Part shown: in pieces, positions 7,860 to 13,563 of the stretch
Position numbering within the stretch: the stretch's first letter is position 1
Layout: each line of letters starts with the position of its first letter
DNA from: Dehalococcoidia bacterium
Lineage (GTDB): Bacteria > Chloroflexota > Dehalococcoidia > SZUA-161
Direction of reading: 5' to 3'
Assembly: GCA_014859215.1 (NCBI GenBank)
Contig: JACUUS010000048.1
Location: 1-13,774 of the forward strand
DNA: 13,774 nt
Made by a program: the position numbers and the translations under genes
The notes under the pieces: model-generated
Databases searched by the model: none
Seen by the model: only the letters and a program-made list of their open reading frames with translations
Told to the model about the DNA's origin: nothing

Positions 7860-9809
7860 CTATATGATTGAGCCCACGCGGTAGCCGTCCCGGGTGGCCT
7901 CTCCGACTCTGCGGGGTTCGACTCCGTCACCTATAAGGTAAATTTCGCGGACCCTGCCGTCAAGCCTGGCATACAGCTCATTCTCGGCCTTCAAACCCAT
8001 TGCGAGTATGACCCGGTCGCCCTCGATGTCGGTAACATTCTGGTCTCCTATAGCGGTAACGCCGGTCTCGTCTATCGCTACTATCTTCATGTTTGTGAGC
8101 ACCCTGACATTGTTTCGTTCAAGGGAGGTTATCAGAGCGCCCCGACTTATCGTAGGAACATCCGTAGCGATATCGGGCAGCATCTCGACTATAGTGGGCG
8201 CCACACCCCGGTTGGCCAGGAAAAGGCCGAGCTCGCAGCCGGTGGCGCCTCCTCCCGCTATTATGGGCTTCTTTCCGGAATCCGCCGTACCGAGGAACAC
8301 TTCGGTAGCCGTGGTCACAAGAGGCAATTCGATGCCCGGTATAGGCGGTCGAGAGAAGATGGAGCCAGTCGCAATAATGACGGCATCCACATCTCCCCGG
8401 TCAAACATCTCCGGTGTTATCTCCACACCGGTTTCAATCCTGACCCCGAGCCTCCTCGTTTCCGCTATGAGCCATTTCTTGTAGCTCCTGAGGTCATCCT
8501 TGAAATCCGCCACTGTCGCCTCTCGCAGGTGTCCTCCGAGTTCCGTTTCCTTCTCGTATACCGTTACGGAATGCCCCCTCAAGGCTGCGACCCGGGCGGC
8601 CTCCAGCCCGGCGGGCCCTCCCCCGATGATCGCGATCTCCTTGGGCTTCAGCGGCAAAGCCATACGATTGCTTTCGAAGCTTACCTCGCCGTTTACCGTG
8701 CAGCGCACCTCAAGGCCGTCGAAAAGCCTTCCTATACACATCTCGTTACACCTTATGCACGGACGTATACGCTCGACTTCCCCTCTTGCGACCTTGTGCG
8801 GCAGCTCGGGATCTACAAGCAGGTTGCGTCCAATCGCTATGAAGTCAGCTTTCCCCTTTTCAATGATCTCCTCTCCCATTTCCGGCGTGATCGAGCCTAC
8901 CGTTATTACGGGAATTCCGACGACTCTTTTCACATGCTCAGCATAGGTAACCAGCTCGCCTCGCGGCGCATAGGTAGGAGCCATTCCAAACGGGCTCGTT
9001 ATTCTGGGATTCAGCAGGCATTCATAGGTACCGGCGGAGATATCAAGCGCATCTGCTCCGGCACGCTGCAGCCTCACCGCAAGCTGCTGGCTCTCCTCCG
9101 CTTCCAGCCCGAATTCGACCAGGTCCTCCCCGTTTATTCTGACTATTACGGGGAAATCCTTTCCGGCAAGCGCTTTGATCTTCTGGAGAATCTCCACCGC
9201 AAACGTCGCCCGGCCGTCGAGGTCCCCGCCGTACTTGTCCACTCTACGATTTGTATTCTGCGAAAGGAACTGGCTCACAATATACCCGTGCGCCCCGTGC
9301 AGCTCGACGGCGTCAAAACCGGCCGTTCTGGCCCTGAGCGCCGCCCGGGCAAAAGTCTCCACCAGTTCCATCACGTCCTGGGTCGTGAGTTCACGCGGAA
9401 TCGACATAGAGACAGGACAGGGTACAGAGGACGGAGCCACAACCTGCATTCCGGTAACTTCCGGGCTTGTCTGCCTTCCGGCATGGTGCAGCTGGATTGC
9501 AGCTCTGGCCCCCCATTCTTTGATGGCCTCTGCCAGCCGGTTAAGCCCCGGCAAACACCGGTCGCTGTGTATACCCAGTTGACGATGGAACCCTCTGCCA
9601 GCGGGGTCCACAAAAGTAGCCTCCACGATAATCAAGCCCGCTCCTCCGCGGGCGTGAGTCGTGTAGTGGTCTACCAGCTGGCCCGTCACAAAGCCATCCT
9701 CGGTCGCATAATTCCGCACCATCGGGCCCATCACGATCCTGTTCCTTGTCCTCATTTTCCCTATGGTCCCCGCGGCAAGCAGCTTCTCGAATTGCCTGAC
9801 CATAACCAT
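7860..9809 (-). CDS. Old Yellow Enzyme / 2,4-dienoyl-CoA reductase-type FMN-FeS-FAD oxidoreductase
   Basis: 649 aa, the usual length of the FadH/enoate-reductase/trimethylamine-dehydrogenase class, which reduces activated C=C bonds (or demethylates amines) using NAD(P)H. The FMN barrel is residues 1-345, with GPM near 28-30, the substrate motif HGAHGYIVSQFLS (171-183, Tyr176 likely proton donor), RINGED and GRNLL. The 4Fe-4S ligands are Cys351, Cys354, Cys358 and Cys370 in CIRCNEMC plus RC. The FAD/NAD half starts at IIGGGPAGLEAA (395-405), followed by an ATGS site, a second dinucleotide motif (AGGGATGCELG) and a C-terminal LIGD.VEPRR. ATG 9809 has GGAGGG about 8 nt upstream. It is the first gene of an apparent two-gene unit with the trehalose fusion, 58 nt downstream. 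Substrate is unknown; 2,4-dienoyl-CoA, enoate and quinone are all possible. Confidence 0.92.
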   Translation of the reverse strand: MVMVRQFEKLLAAGTIGKMRTRNRIVMGPMVRNYATEDGFVTGQLVDHYTTHARGGAGLIIVEATFVDPAGRGFHRQLGIHSDRCLPGLNRLAEAIKEWGARAAIQLHHAGRQTSPEVTGMQVVAPSSVPCPVSMSIPRELTTQDVMELVETFARAALRARTAGFDAVELHGAHGYIVSQFLSQNTNRRVDKYGGDLDGRATFAVEILQKIKALAGKDFPVIVRINGEDLVEFGLEAEESQQLAVRLQRAGADALDISAGTYECLLNPRITSPFGMAPTYAPRGELVTYAEHVKRVVGIPVITVGSITPEMGEEIIEKGKADFIAIGRNLLVDPELPHKVARGEVERIRPCIRCNEMCIGRLFDGLEVRCTVNGEVSFESNRMALPLKPKEIAIIGGGPAGLEAARVAALRGHSVTVYEKETELGGHLREATVADFKDDLRSYKKWLIAETRRLGVRIETGVEITPEMFDRGDVDAVIIATGSIFSRPPIPGIELPLVTTATEVFLGTADSGKKPIIAGGGATGCELGLFLANRGVAPTIVEMLPDIATDVPTISRGALITSLERNNVRVLTNMKIVAIDETGVTAIGDQNVTDIEGDRVILAMGLKAENELYARLDGRVREIYLIGDGVEPRRVGEATRDGYRVGSII

Positions 9810-9936
9810 ATTATTACCCTCCTCAGGGCCTGCACTTGCTCAAGCCCGGCTTAGTAGAAGCACCCGGTCCGCCGTGGCAGAAGCCAGGAAGCGAGCTTGC
9901 CCAACCTCCGGGGCGGTAACGGGTAAGACGGATGTC

Positions 9937-10128
9937 TCAAAGATGCGACGCGATCACCTCCCTGAGCTCCGTCAGGTGGTCTTCCTTGTCTTTCACCATC
10001 TTGTCCCAGAAAGCAATGCATTCCTCGCATCCGAGCGCATCCTCTCTATAGGTATCCTTCATCCTCCATAGACTCTTGCTCTCTTCAACGGCCTGCGCGA
10101 TCAGGTTATAGGCATTGTTGTCGAGCAT
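9937..10128 (-). CDS. 63-aa CxxC microprotein (paralogue of the gene at 11243)
   Basis: Begins MLDNNAYNLIAQAVEESKSL and is about 59% identical over 63 residues to the product at 11243-11455 (37 matches by eye, no gaps). It is predicted almost wholly helical, with a central ALGCEECIAFW where Cys34 and Cys37 form a CxxC, and a charged KDKEDHLTEL helix. There is no signal peptide or membrane segment. A GAGGAGGAG ribosome site lies just before the ATG. I know similar unnamed proteins in anaerobic bacteria but no assigned function. The CxxC suggests a metal site (perhaps as a dimer) or redox pair; that is inference. It lies downstream of a BON remnant and of one copy of the shared promoter-like sequence. 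Confidence 0.85.
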   Translation of the reverse strand: MLDNNAYNLIAQAVEESKSLWRMKDTYREDALGCEECIAFWDKMVKDKEDHLTELREVIASHL

Positions 10129-10184
10129 TCCTCCTCCTCAATTTGCCTGCCCGGCTGTGTCCGCTTCAGAGCGCATGGGAGCAC

Positions 10185-10313
10185 CCGGCCCGGCGCGAAC
10201 TCAATGTCCAAGTCGTTGATTACGTCCTTCACCCCGGATGTGTACCTGGCGACCCGGACGACAGCCGCGCGGCGAAAGCCGGCACGCTCCCCGAGAATGC
10301 GAGGTACGCACAC
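10185..10313 (-). pseudogene. remnant of a BON-domain gene
   Basis: The minus-strand reading ILGERAGFRRAAVV, then RVARYTSGVKDVINDLDIEF, matches the second half of a BON domain: G...... AA...A....GV.DV.NDL.IE, as in the intact protein at 3098-3760. The first half (charged helix and first strand) and any ribosome site are missing, and the frame runs into the start of the CxxC gene. The rest of the roughly 310-nt gap (10129-10441) holds the promoter-like copy at 10347-10390 and no other gene I can support. It could be the 3' end of a gene shortened by deletion. Confidence 0.5.
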
Positions 10314-10346
10314 AGATGCCTTATGGTAAACCCCGGCCTATCAAGA

Positions 10347-10390
10347 AGTCATAAAAAGGCGGTGGAAAAGGTAAAAAACTTATCACATTT
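10347..10390 (-). promoter_or_regulatory. shared promoter-like element, copy 1
   Basis: Read on the minus strand: AAATGTGATAAG, a T-rich stretch containing TTTACC, then TTATGACTTC. The GTGATAA and ATGACT blocks are 27 nt apart. It lies about 35 nt before the BON remnant and about 220 nt before the CxxC gene at 10128. The same arrangement occurs at 10993-11035 and 11078-11128. TTTACC-16-TATGAC could be a weak -35/-10 pair, with GTGATAA as an adjoining activator or operator site. Confidence 0.55.
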
Positions 10391-10441
10391 GGCTACCGGA
10401 TTCTGCTCAACCTTGCCCGAACGCCGGCAGAGCGGCAGGGC

Positions 10442-10921
10442 TCAACTTTCGCCCTGCGTTTCCTCATTTTCAGTCACGATGAAGTCTCCGGTCATAGTCG
10501 CGGGATGGACATCACACCTGAAAAAGTAGGTCCCGGGCGCGTCCGGCGCTTCGAACTCGTAGGTGATTGAATCCGGTCCCGTGATGATTTCCCCTATGAA
10601 TATGGATTGCTCCGCGCCGGGAGACTCGTACAGGGCGAAATTGTGCCGTATTCCCCGATCGTTATTCTGGAGCTCGACCACGACTTTTGACCCGGCAGGC
10701 ACACTGATCTCCTGCACGTCAAATTCGTTATTTTCGGCAACAAGCTCTATTGTGACTTCTTCACCTCCCGGGCGAGAGTCAGGTGTTTGCTCAGAATTGG
10801 ATTCCGAATCTGGAGCAGGGGTGACGACCGGTTCCGGACACGCGGTAACGACAGCCAGCGCAATGACCAGAGCCAAAAGCAGAGCAGGGAAATTTCGGTA
10901 TCGTGAGCAATTCTTCCACAT
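10442..10921 (-). CDS. cupredoxin-like copper lipoprotein
   Basis: 159 aa. An N-terminal lipoprotein signal is followed by a lipobox VTAC with Cys28, an acidic Pro/Ser linker (29-54), and one cupredoxin domain (55-148). Type 1 copper ligands are visible: His93 in IRHNF and Cys136, His139 and Met143 in FFRCDVHPATMTG. It is thus a predicted membrane-anchored extracytoplasmic blue-copper electron carrier or copper-binding protein, of the plastocyanin/azurin-like type often annotated cupredoxin_1. Start ATG 10921 has GGAGGGAGG about 5 nt upstream. A copy of the shared promoter-like element lies about 70-110 nt upstream, divergent from the copy serving the CxxC gene at 11243. Electron-transfer partner is unknown. 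Confidence 0.9.
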   Translation of the reverse strand: MWKNCSRYRNFPALLLALVIALAVVTACPEPVVTPAPDSESNSEQTPDSRPGGEEVTIELVAENNEFDVQEISVPAGSKVVVELQNNDRGIRHNFALYESPGAEQSIFIGEIITGPDSITYEFEAPDAPGTYFFRCDVHPATMTGDFIVTENEETQGES

Positions 10922-10992
10922 TTCTACCTCCCTCCGGGCTTGCCTTCAAACAGGAAAGGTCTTTGTTCATAGTATCCGGCGCACTATTAAAA

Positions 10993-11035
10993 AGTCATAA
11001 AAAAAGAGCGCAGAAAACTAAAGGAGTTATCGCAT
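10993..11035 (-). promoter_or_regulatory. shared promoter-like element, copy 2 (upstream of cupredoxin)
   Basis: Minus-strand reading: GATGCGATAAC, a T-rich stretch with TTTAGT, then TTATGACTTTTTAATAG. The spacing between GCGATAA and ATGACT is 28 nt. TTTAGT-17-TATGAC could be the -35/-10 pair. It is back to back with copy 3: the two (G/C)GATAA blocks face each other across about 48 nt, so the 320-nt cupredoxin/CxxC gap is a divergent control region. Confidence 0.6.
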
Positions 11036-11077
11036 CCAAGGCCTGCGACACATGTTGCCGGCCGGAGTCTCGCCTGC

Positions 11078-11128
11078 AAATGTGATAAGTATTTAATCTT
11101 TTCTTTTTGGAATTTTATGACTATTTAA
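11078..11128 (+). promoter_or_regulatory. shared promoter-like element, copy 3 (upstream of CxxC gene)
   Basis: Plus-strand reading: CAAATGTGATAAGTATTTAA, a T-rich stretch, then TTTTATGACTATTTAA. The spacing between GTGATAA and ATGACT is 28 nt. The element ends about 115 nt before the ATG at 11243. It shares AAATGTGATAAGT with copy 1, a 13-nt identity far from any coding region. TTTAAT-18-TATGAC could be the -35/-10 pair. Confidence 0.6.
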
Positions 11129-11242
11129 CCCTTCAGCAGTTAACATGTATCTTGCCCGGTCACCTTCCTGATGCAACAGGGCGGAAAACGGGAGCCTTAG
11201 AGGTCGTGTTTACTATTGAGATGAAACAGGGAGGAGAGGGAA

Positions 11243-11455
11243 ATGCTCGACAACAATACTTACAACCTGATGATTCAGATGGTGGAAGAAAACAAGAGTC
11301 TCTGGCGCATCAGGGACACCTACAAGAGAGATTCTCTCGGCTGCGACAAATGCCAGGCATTCTGGGAGAAGCTGGAGCGCGACAAAGAAGAACACATCAG
11401 GGAACTTCACGAGCTCCTGAAGACGCATATTGGAGCCCCTGCCGGCGTCAGGTAG
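11243..11455 (+). CDS. 70-aa CxxC microprotein (paralogue of the gene at 9937)
   Basis: Begins MLDNNTYNLMIQMVEENKSL. About 59% identical to the 63-aa product encoded on the other strand at 9937-10128, and seven residues longer at the C-terminus (GAPAGVR). It has the central SLGCDKCQAFW with Cys34/Cys37, an acidic/basic helix RDKEEHIRELHELL, and no signal or membrane segment. The ribosome site GGAGGAGAGG lies about 5 nt before ATG. It is driven by promoter-like copy 3. The strong conservation of the YNL, KSLWR, DTY, GC..C.AFW and DKE positions shows both copies are under selection. Function is not known; a metal- or thiol-dependent stress role is a guess. Confidence 0.87.
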   Translation: MLDNNTYNLMIQMVEENKSLWRIRDTYKRDSLGCDKCQAFWEKLERDKEEHIRELHELLKTHIGAPAGVR

Positions 11456-11512
11456 GTCCTGCCTCAGTCTCCCGCCTGTACGCTTCCCAAGTACGAGGAA
11501 GAAGAAGCCCGA

Positions 11513-11863
11513 ATGAGATACGAACGTTTCATAGAGGATGTGAAAGGGCTCGAGTTCATCGCGGATGACGCTACGGCGGACAGTGCTGTGAAAGCGGTGC
11601 TGGGCATCCTGGCCAGCAGTATCGAAGAATCGAGGGCCCGGAAGCTAACGGAGAGTCTTCCTGACCCTTTGACCTTCGATAAACTCAGAGGCCGGCAGAG
11701 GCGGATTATCATGACTCCGCCTGACGTCTATGTGACGGAAATCGCGGACCAGTTCAACATCAGCCGTGAACAGGCGCACCGGCTGATCGAAAGAGTGCTG
11801 GAGACCGCGAAAGAAGCCGTGGGCGGCCTCCTAGACGAGTACGAGTTACTGAGGGCCTCATGA
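11513..11863 (+). CDS. DUF2267-family protein
   Basis: 116 aa, soluble and helical. Two related halves are visible: residues 1-52 (MRYERFIEDVKGL, AVKAVLGILASSI, LTESLPDPL) and 67-116 (TPPDVYVTEIADQF, EQAHRLIERVLETAKEAV). This is the repeat pattern of DUF2267 proteins, which have no established biochemical role and often sit near stress genes such as BON or CBS proteins. ATG 11513 is the first usable start after the upstream stop; a GAGGAAGAAGAAG stretch precedes it at slightly long spacing. It lies 57 nt after the CxxC gene in the same frame and is probably co-transcribed with it. Confidence 0.8.
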   Translation: MRYERFIEDVKGLEFIADDATADSAVKAVLGILASSIEESRARKLTESLPDPLTFDKLRGRQRRIIMTPPDVYVTEIADQFNISREQAHRLIERVLETAKEAVGGLLDEYELLRAS

Positions 11864-11904
11864 GGAGTCGTATTGGGCGGCCAGTCCAGCGACTTCGTTT
11901 GTTC

Positions 11905-11932
11905 TTGACATCGCGCTGTTATGTGCTAAAAT
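11905..11932 (+). promoter_or_regulatory. sigma70-type promoter of the zinc-ribbon gene
   Basis: TTGACA (11905-11910), a 16-nt spacer, then TAAAAT (11927-11932). A perfect -35 and a near-consensus -10. Transcription would start near 11939, giving a leader of about 100 nt before the ATG at 12039. Confidence 0.75.
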
Positions 11933-11992
11933 CTCATAAGAACCTGTAGAAGTTTGCTTATTCTCCGACCTGCTAATGCTCCATTCCCCAGG

Positions 11993-12042
11993 CCATGGAT
12001 GATCAAACTCCAACCAGGTAATCTTGAGGAGGTCATCCATGG
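11993..12042 (+). promoter_or_regulatory. leader hairpin covering the start codon of the zinc-ribbon gene
   Basis: CCATGGATGATC (11993-12004) pairs with GGTCATCCATGG (12031-12042): 12 base pairs with one G-U, closing a 26-nt loop. The ATG (12039-12041) and the last two bases of the AGGAGG ribosome site lie in the right arm; the rest of the site is in the loop, where CTCC (12008-12011) could also pair with it. As RNA it would block initiation, so a thermosensor or protein/ligand-controlled translation switch is plausible. Confidence 0.6.
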
Positions 12043-12344
12043 GATACACAGATAAGACACTCACCTGTTCGGATTGCGGTACGGAATTCACTTTCAGTTC
12101 CTCCGAGCAAGAGTTCTTCGCGAGCAAAGGCTTTACCAACGAACCCGGACGCTGTCCGGATTGCAGGGCAGCCAGAAAGCAGCGGAACTCAGGCGGAGGT
12201 TACGGCGGCGGCGGCGGTTATCGCCAGAGACAGATGTACCAGGCCGTCTGCGCTTCCTGCGGGAAGGAATGCCAGGTGCCGTTCGAGCCGCGAAACGGCA
12301 GGCCGGTATACTGCTCCCAGTGTTACACCGGCAGCAGACGCTAA
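12039..12344 (+). CDS. two-zinc-ribbon protein with Gly-rich linker
   Basis: 101 aa. The first zinc site is Cys10, Cys13, Cys39 and Cys42 (TCSDCGTEF, then RCPDCRAARK), enclosing the conserved SSEQEFFASKGF stretch. A Gly/Tyr/Arg linker follows (52-64), then a second zinc site Cys71, Cys74, Cys92 and Cys95 (VCASCGKE, VPFEP, RPVYCSQC). This two-module layout is one I associate with abundant small proteins of Chloroflexota and relatives, probably nucleic-acid binding; that is inference from the zinc ribbons and RGG-like linker. ATG 12039 is chosen over TTG 12024 because AGGAGG (12027-12032) lies 6 nt before it. It has its own promoter and a leader hairpin that includes the ATG. Confidence 0.9.
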   Translation: MGYTDKTLTCSDCGTEFTFSSSEQEFFASKGFTNEPGRCPDCRAARKQRNSGGGYGGGGGYRQRQMYQAVCASCGKECQVPFEPRNGRPVYCSQCYTGSRR

Positions 12345-12384
12345 GACTAGAAGAACCCGTTAAGGCCTTTTAGAAAACCAGGCG

Positions 12385-12419
12385 GTGAACCAGGCAGTTG
12401 GGGATGATGCCCGGTTCAC
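12385..12419 (+). terminator. strong hairpin after the zinc-ribbon gene, possible terminator
   Basis: GTGAACC-a-GGCA (12385-12396) pairs with TGCC-c-GGTTCAC (12408-12419): 11 pairs, one mismatch, 11-nt loop. The nearest T-run (CATTTTCC) starts about 8 nt later, so intrinsic termination is possible but not ideal. It may instead protect the 3' end or attenuate the downstream gene. Confidence 0.4.
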
Positions 12420-12529
12420 TGCAGCATTTTCCCCAGTACGGTTGAAATTCAGCCGCCTGTATTCATCTGGCAAGTCCCGACATGAGGCATAAGCACTCCA
12501 GGGACAGCCATAGCCCGAGGAGGTGGCCG

Positions 12530-12721
12530 GTGAGCGAAGATACCCGCATCCCTCTTTCCGAGAATTGCATTCATCACTGGATTATCGGAAGTGACAGTGT
12601 CGGGATCTGCAAGAAATGCGGGGCACACCAACACTTCTGTAATTCCTGGGAACAGGCAATCAGCCAGAAGGTCTGGGCCAGGAAAGCGGCAAAGACGGCC
12701 CAGGGGCCCGTGAACAAGTAG
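12530..12721 (+). CDS. 63-aa putative zinc-binding protein
   Basis: From GTG 12530 (AGGAGG 6 nt upstream) it reads MSEDTRIPLSENCIHHWIIG, then SVGICKKCGAHQHFCNSW and a basic C-terminus. Cys13, His15/His16, Cys27 and Cys30 could form one zinc site (CIHHW...CKKCG); Cys37 is extra. An in-frame ATG at 12482 would add 16 residues but has no ribosome site. The HHW/G.CK.CG pattern recurs in small unnamed bacterial proteins I associate with Chloroflexota; function is unknown. It sits between the zinc-ribbon and FKBP genes, 64 nt before the latter, and may be co-transcribed with it. Confidence 0.78.
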   Translation: MSEDTRIPLSENCIHHWIIGSDSVGICKKCGAHQHFCNSWEQAISQKVWARKAAKTAQGPVNK

Positions 12722-12784
12722 AGCCCATCAACAGGACAAAGCACCCGCTGAAGCTGAATTCTCAGGTAGAGAAAGGAGGACGTC

Positions 12785-13213
12785 ATGGTCCAGGCAACAG
12801 AAGGCAGCACCGTGAAGGTCCATTACACCGGAAAACTTGAAGACGGCACTGTTTTTGGAAGTTCCGAGGGTAATGAACCTATCGAGTTCACTATAGGTGA
12901 GAGCCAGGTAATTCCTGGATTCGAAAGGGCCGTGATCGGCATGCAGCCCGGTCAAGAGAAGACCGTAACAACGGCGCCAGAGGAAGGATACGGTCCGCAC
13001 CGGGACGAAATGGTTGTGCAGGTAGGCCAGGACAAATTCCCGGAGGGACTTCAGCCCGAGATAGGCCAGGAACTCGAGGTCCGCCAGGCCGACGAACAGA
13101 CCTTCCATGTACGGGTAACGGATGTACAGCCCGATCAGGTGACACTCGATGCCAACCACCCCCTCGCCGGGCAAGAGCTGACGTTCGACATTAAGCTGAT
13201 GGACGTCGTCTAG
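12785..13213 (+). CDS. FKBP-type peptidyl-prolyl isomerase, SlyD-like
   Basis: 142 aa, cytosolic (no signal peptide). The FKBP fold is split by an insert: residues 1-72 (VHYTGKLEDGTVFGSS; VIPGFERAVIGM at 42-53; GYGPH at 68-72), an insert-in-flap chaperone domain at about 75-122, and return of the FKBP strand GQELTFDIKLMDV at the end. It catalyses Xaa-Pro cis/trans isomerisation and assists folding. The His/Cys-rich metal-binding tail of E. coli SlyD is absent, as in many short SlyD homologues, so a nickel-delivery role is not supported. AAGGAGG lies 6 nt before the ATG. It is the last intact gene before the mobile-element boundary. Confidence 0.93.
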   Translation: MVQATEGSTVKVHYTGKLEDGTVFGSSEGNEPIEFTIGESQVIPGFERAVIGMQPGQEKTVTTAPEEGYGPHRDEMVVQVGQDKFPEGLQPEIGQELEVRQADEQTFHVRVTDVQPDQVTLDANHPLAGQELTFDIKLMDVV

Positions 13214-13345
13214 AGTGCTCTCCGCACCCGGTGTAGTCGTATCCCCGATATAGATGCATTCGCTTCATGCCCGCGACTTCGTGCGGTACAGTGCGCCGCA
13301 AGAGCCTGAACTACTTCTGAAACTCCCTCCTTCATTAGCGTCGTG

Positions 13346-13374
13346 TTTACAAAGCTGCTCATTGTCGGTAAAAT
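13346..13374 (+). promoter_or_regulatory. promoter of the tRNA-Val
   Basis: TTTACA (13346-13351), 17-nt spacer, TAAAAT (13369-13374). The tRNA 5' end is 13 nt downstream. A native promoter on this side suggests the chromosomal flank is to the left. The preceding 13214-13345 stretch holds nothing I can support. Confidence 0.65.
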
Positions 13375-13387
13375 AGCTTTGCATCGG

Positions 13388-13433
13388 GGGCGGTTAGCTC
13401 AGTGGTGAGAGCGCTTGCTTCACACGCAAGAGG
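13388..13433 (+). tRNA. 5' part of tRNA-Val(CAC), interrupted after the anticodon arm
   Basis: Acceptor 5' strand GGGCGGT, D arm AGCTC-AGTGGTGA-GAGC, anticodon arm CTTGC-TTCACAC-GCAAG with anticodon CAC at 13421-13423 (reads valine GUG). After GCAAGAGG the sequence no longer fits a tRNA: there is no T arm (GGTTCRA), and no ACCGCCC complement of the acceptor appears before the window ends. A tyrosine-recombinase gene starts 130 nt on, so this is best read as the attachment junction of an integrated element that separated the tRNA halves, or as a tRNA fragment left at the element end. Confidence 0.8.
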
Positions 13434-13538
13434 GGTTTCTCACAGAGCATAGAAGGCGCCCGCAACAGCGAAAATAGCTACGAAATCTTGTCCCACCCGG
13501 GCGAAAGTCCGGGATTTTCTGTTCAAAACACCTCTTGC
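13426..13538. other. nested inverted-repeat structure at the tRNA/element junction
   Basis: Three concentric stems are visible. Outer: GCAAGAGGGGTTT (13426-13438) with AAACACCTCTTGC (13526-13538), 12 of 13 paired. Middle: ACAG (13465-13468) and AAAAT (13471-13475) with ATTTTCTGT (13514-13522), leaving a 2-nt CG bulge. Inner: CCCGGGC-GAAA-GTCCGGG (13496-13513), a 7-bp stem (one G-U) with a GNRA tetraloop. The outer left arm starts inside the tRNA anticodon stem. It may be an RNA element, recombinase arm/core sites, or a leader of the recombinase gene. The stretch CTTGCTTC also recurs directly at 13414 and 13534. Confidence 0.5.
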
Positions 13539-13563
13539 TTCGCCAGATTCTTGGAGGGACAGG

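Noticed and set aside
7802..7930. 43-residue N-terminal extension of the fusion protein from GTG 7930
   Set aside because: It would overlap the upstream gene by about 70 nt and has no family counterpart; ATG 7801 has a ribosome site and gives the expected domain start.
8529..9854. 441-codon plus-strand open frame opposite the flavoenzyme gene
   Set aside because: Composition is Arg/Ser/His-rich with no recognisable motif, and the opposite strand encodes a complete, motif-perfect 649-aa enzyme.
11453..11515. The CxxC gene stop (TAG) is in frame with the DUF2267 gene, suggesting readthrough fusion
   Set aside because: A one-in-three coincidence; the paralogue ends at the same place without such a partner, and the downstream gene has its own ATG.
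13388..13540. Intron-containing or permuted tRNA-Val
   Set aside because: No T arm or acceptor complement could be found before the window end, and the neighbouring gene is a tyrosine recombinase, so integration explains it better.
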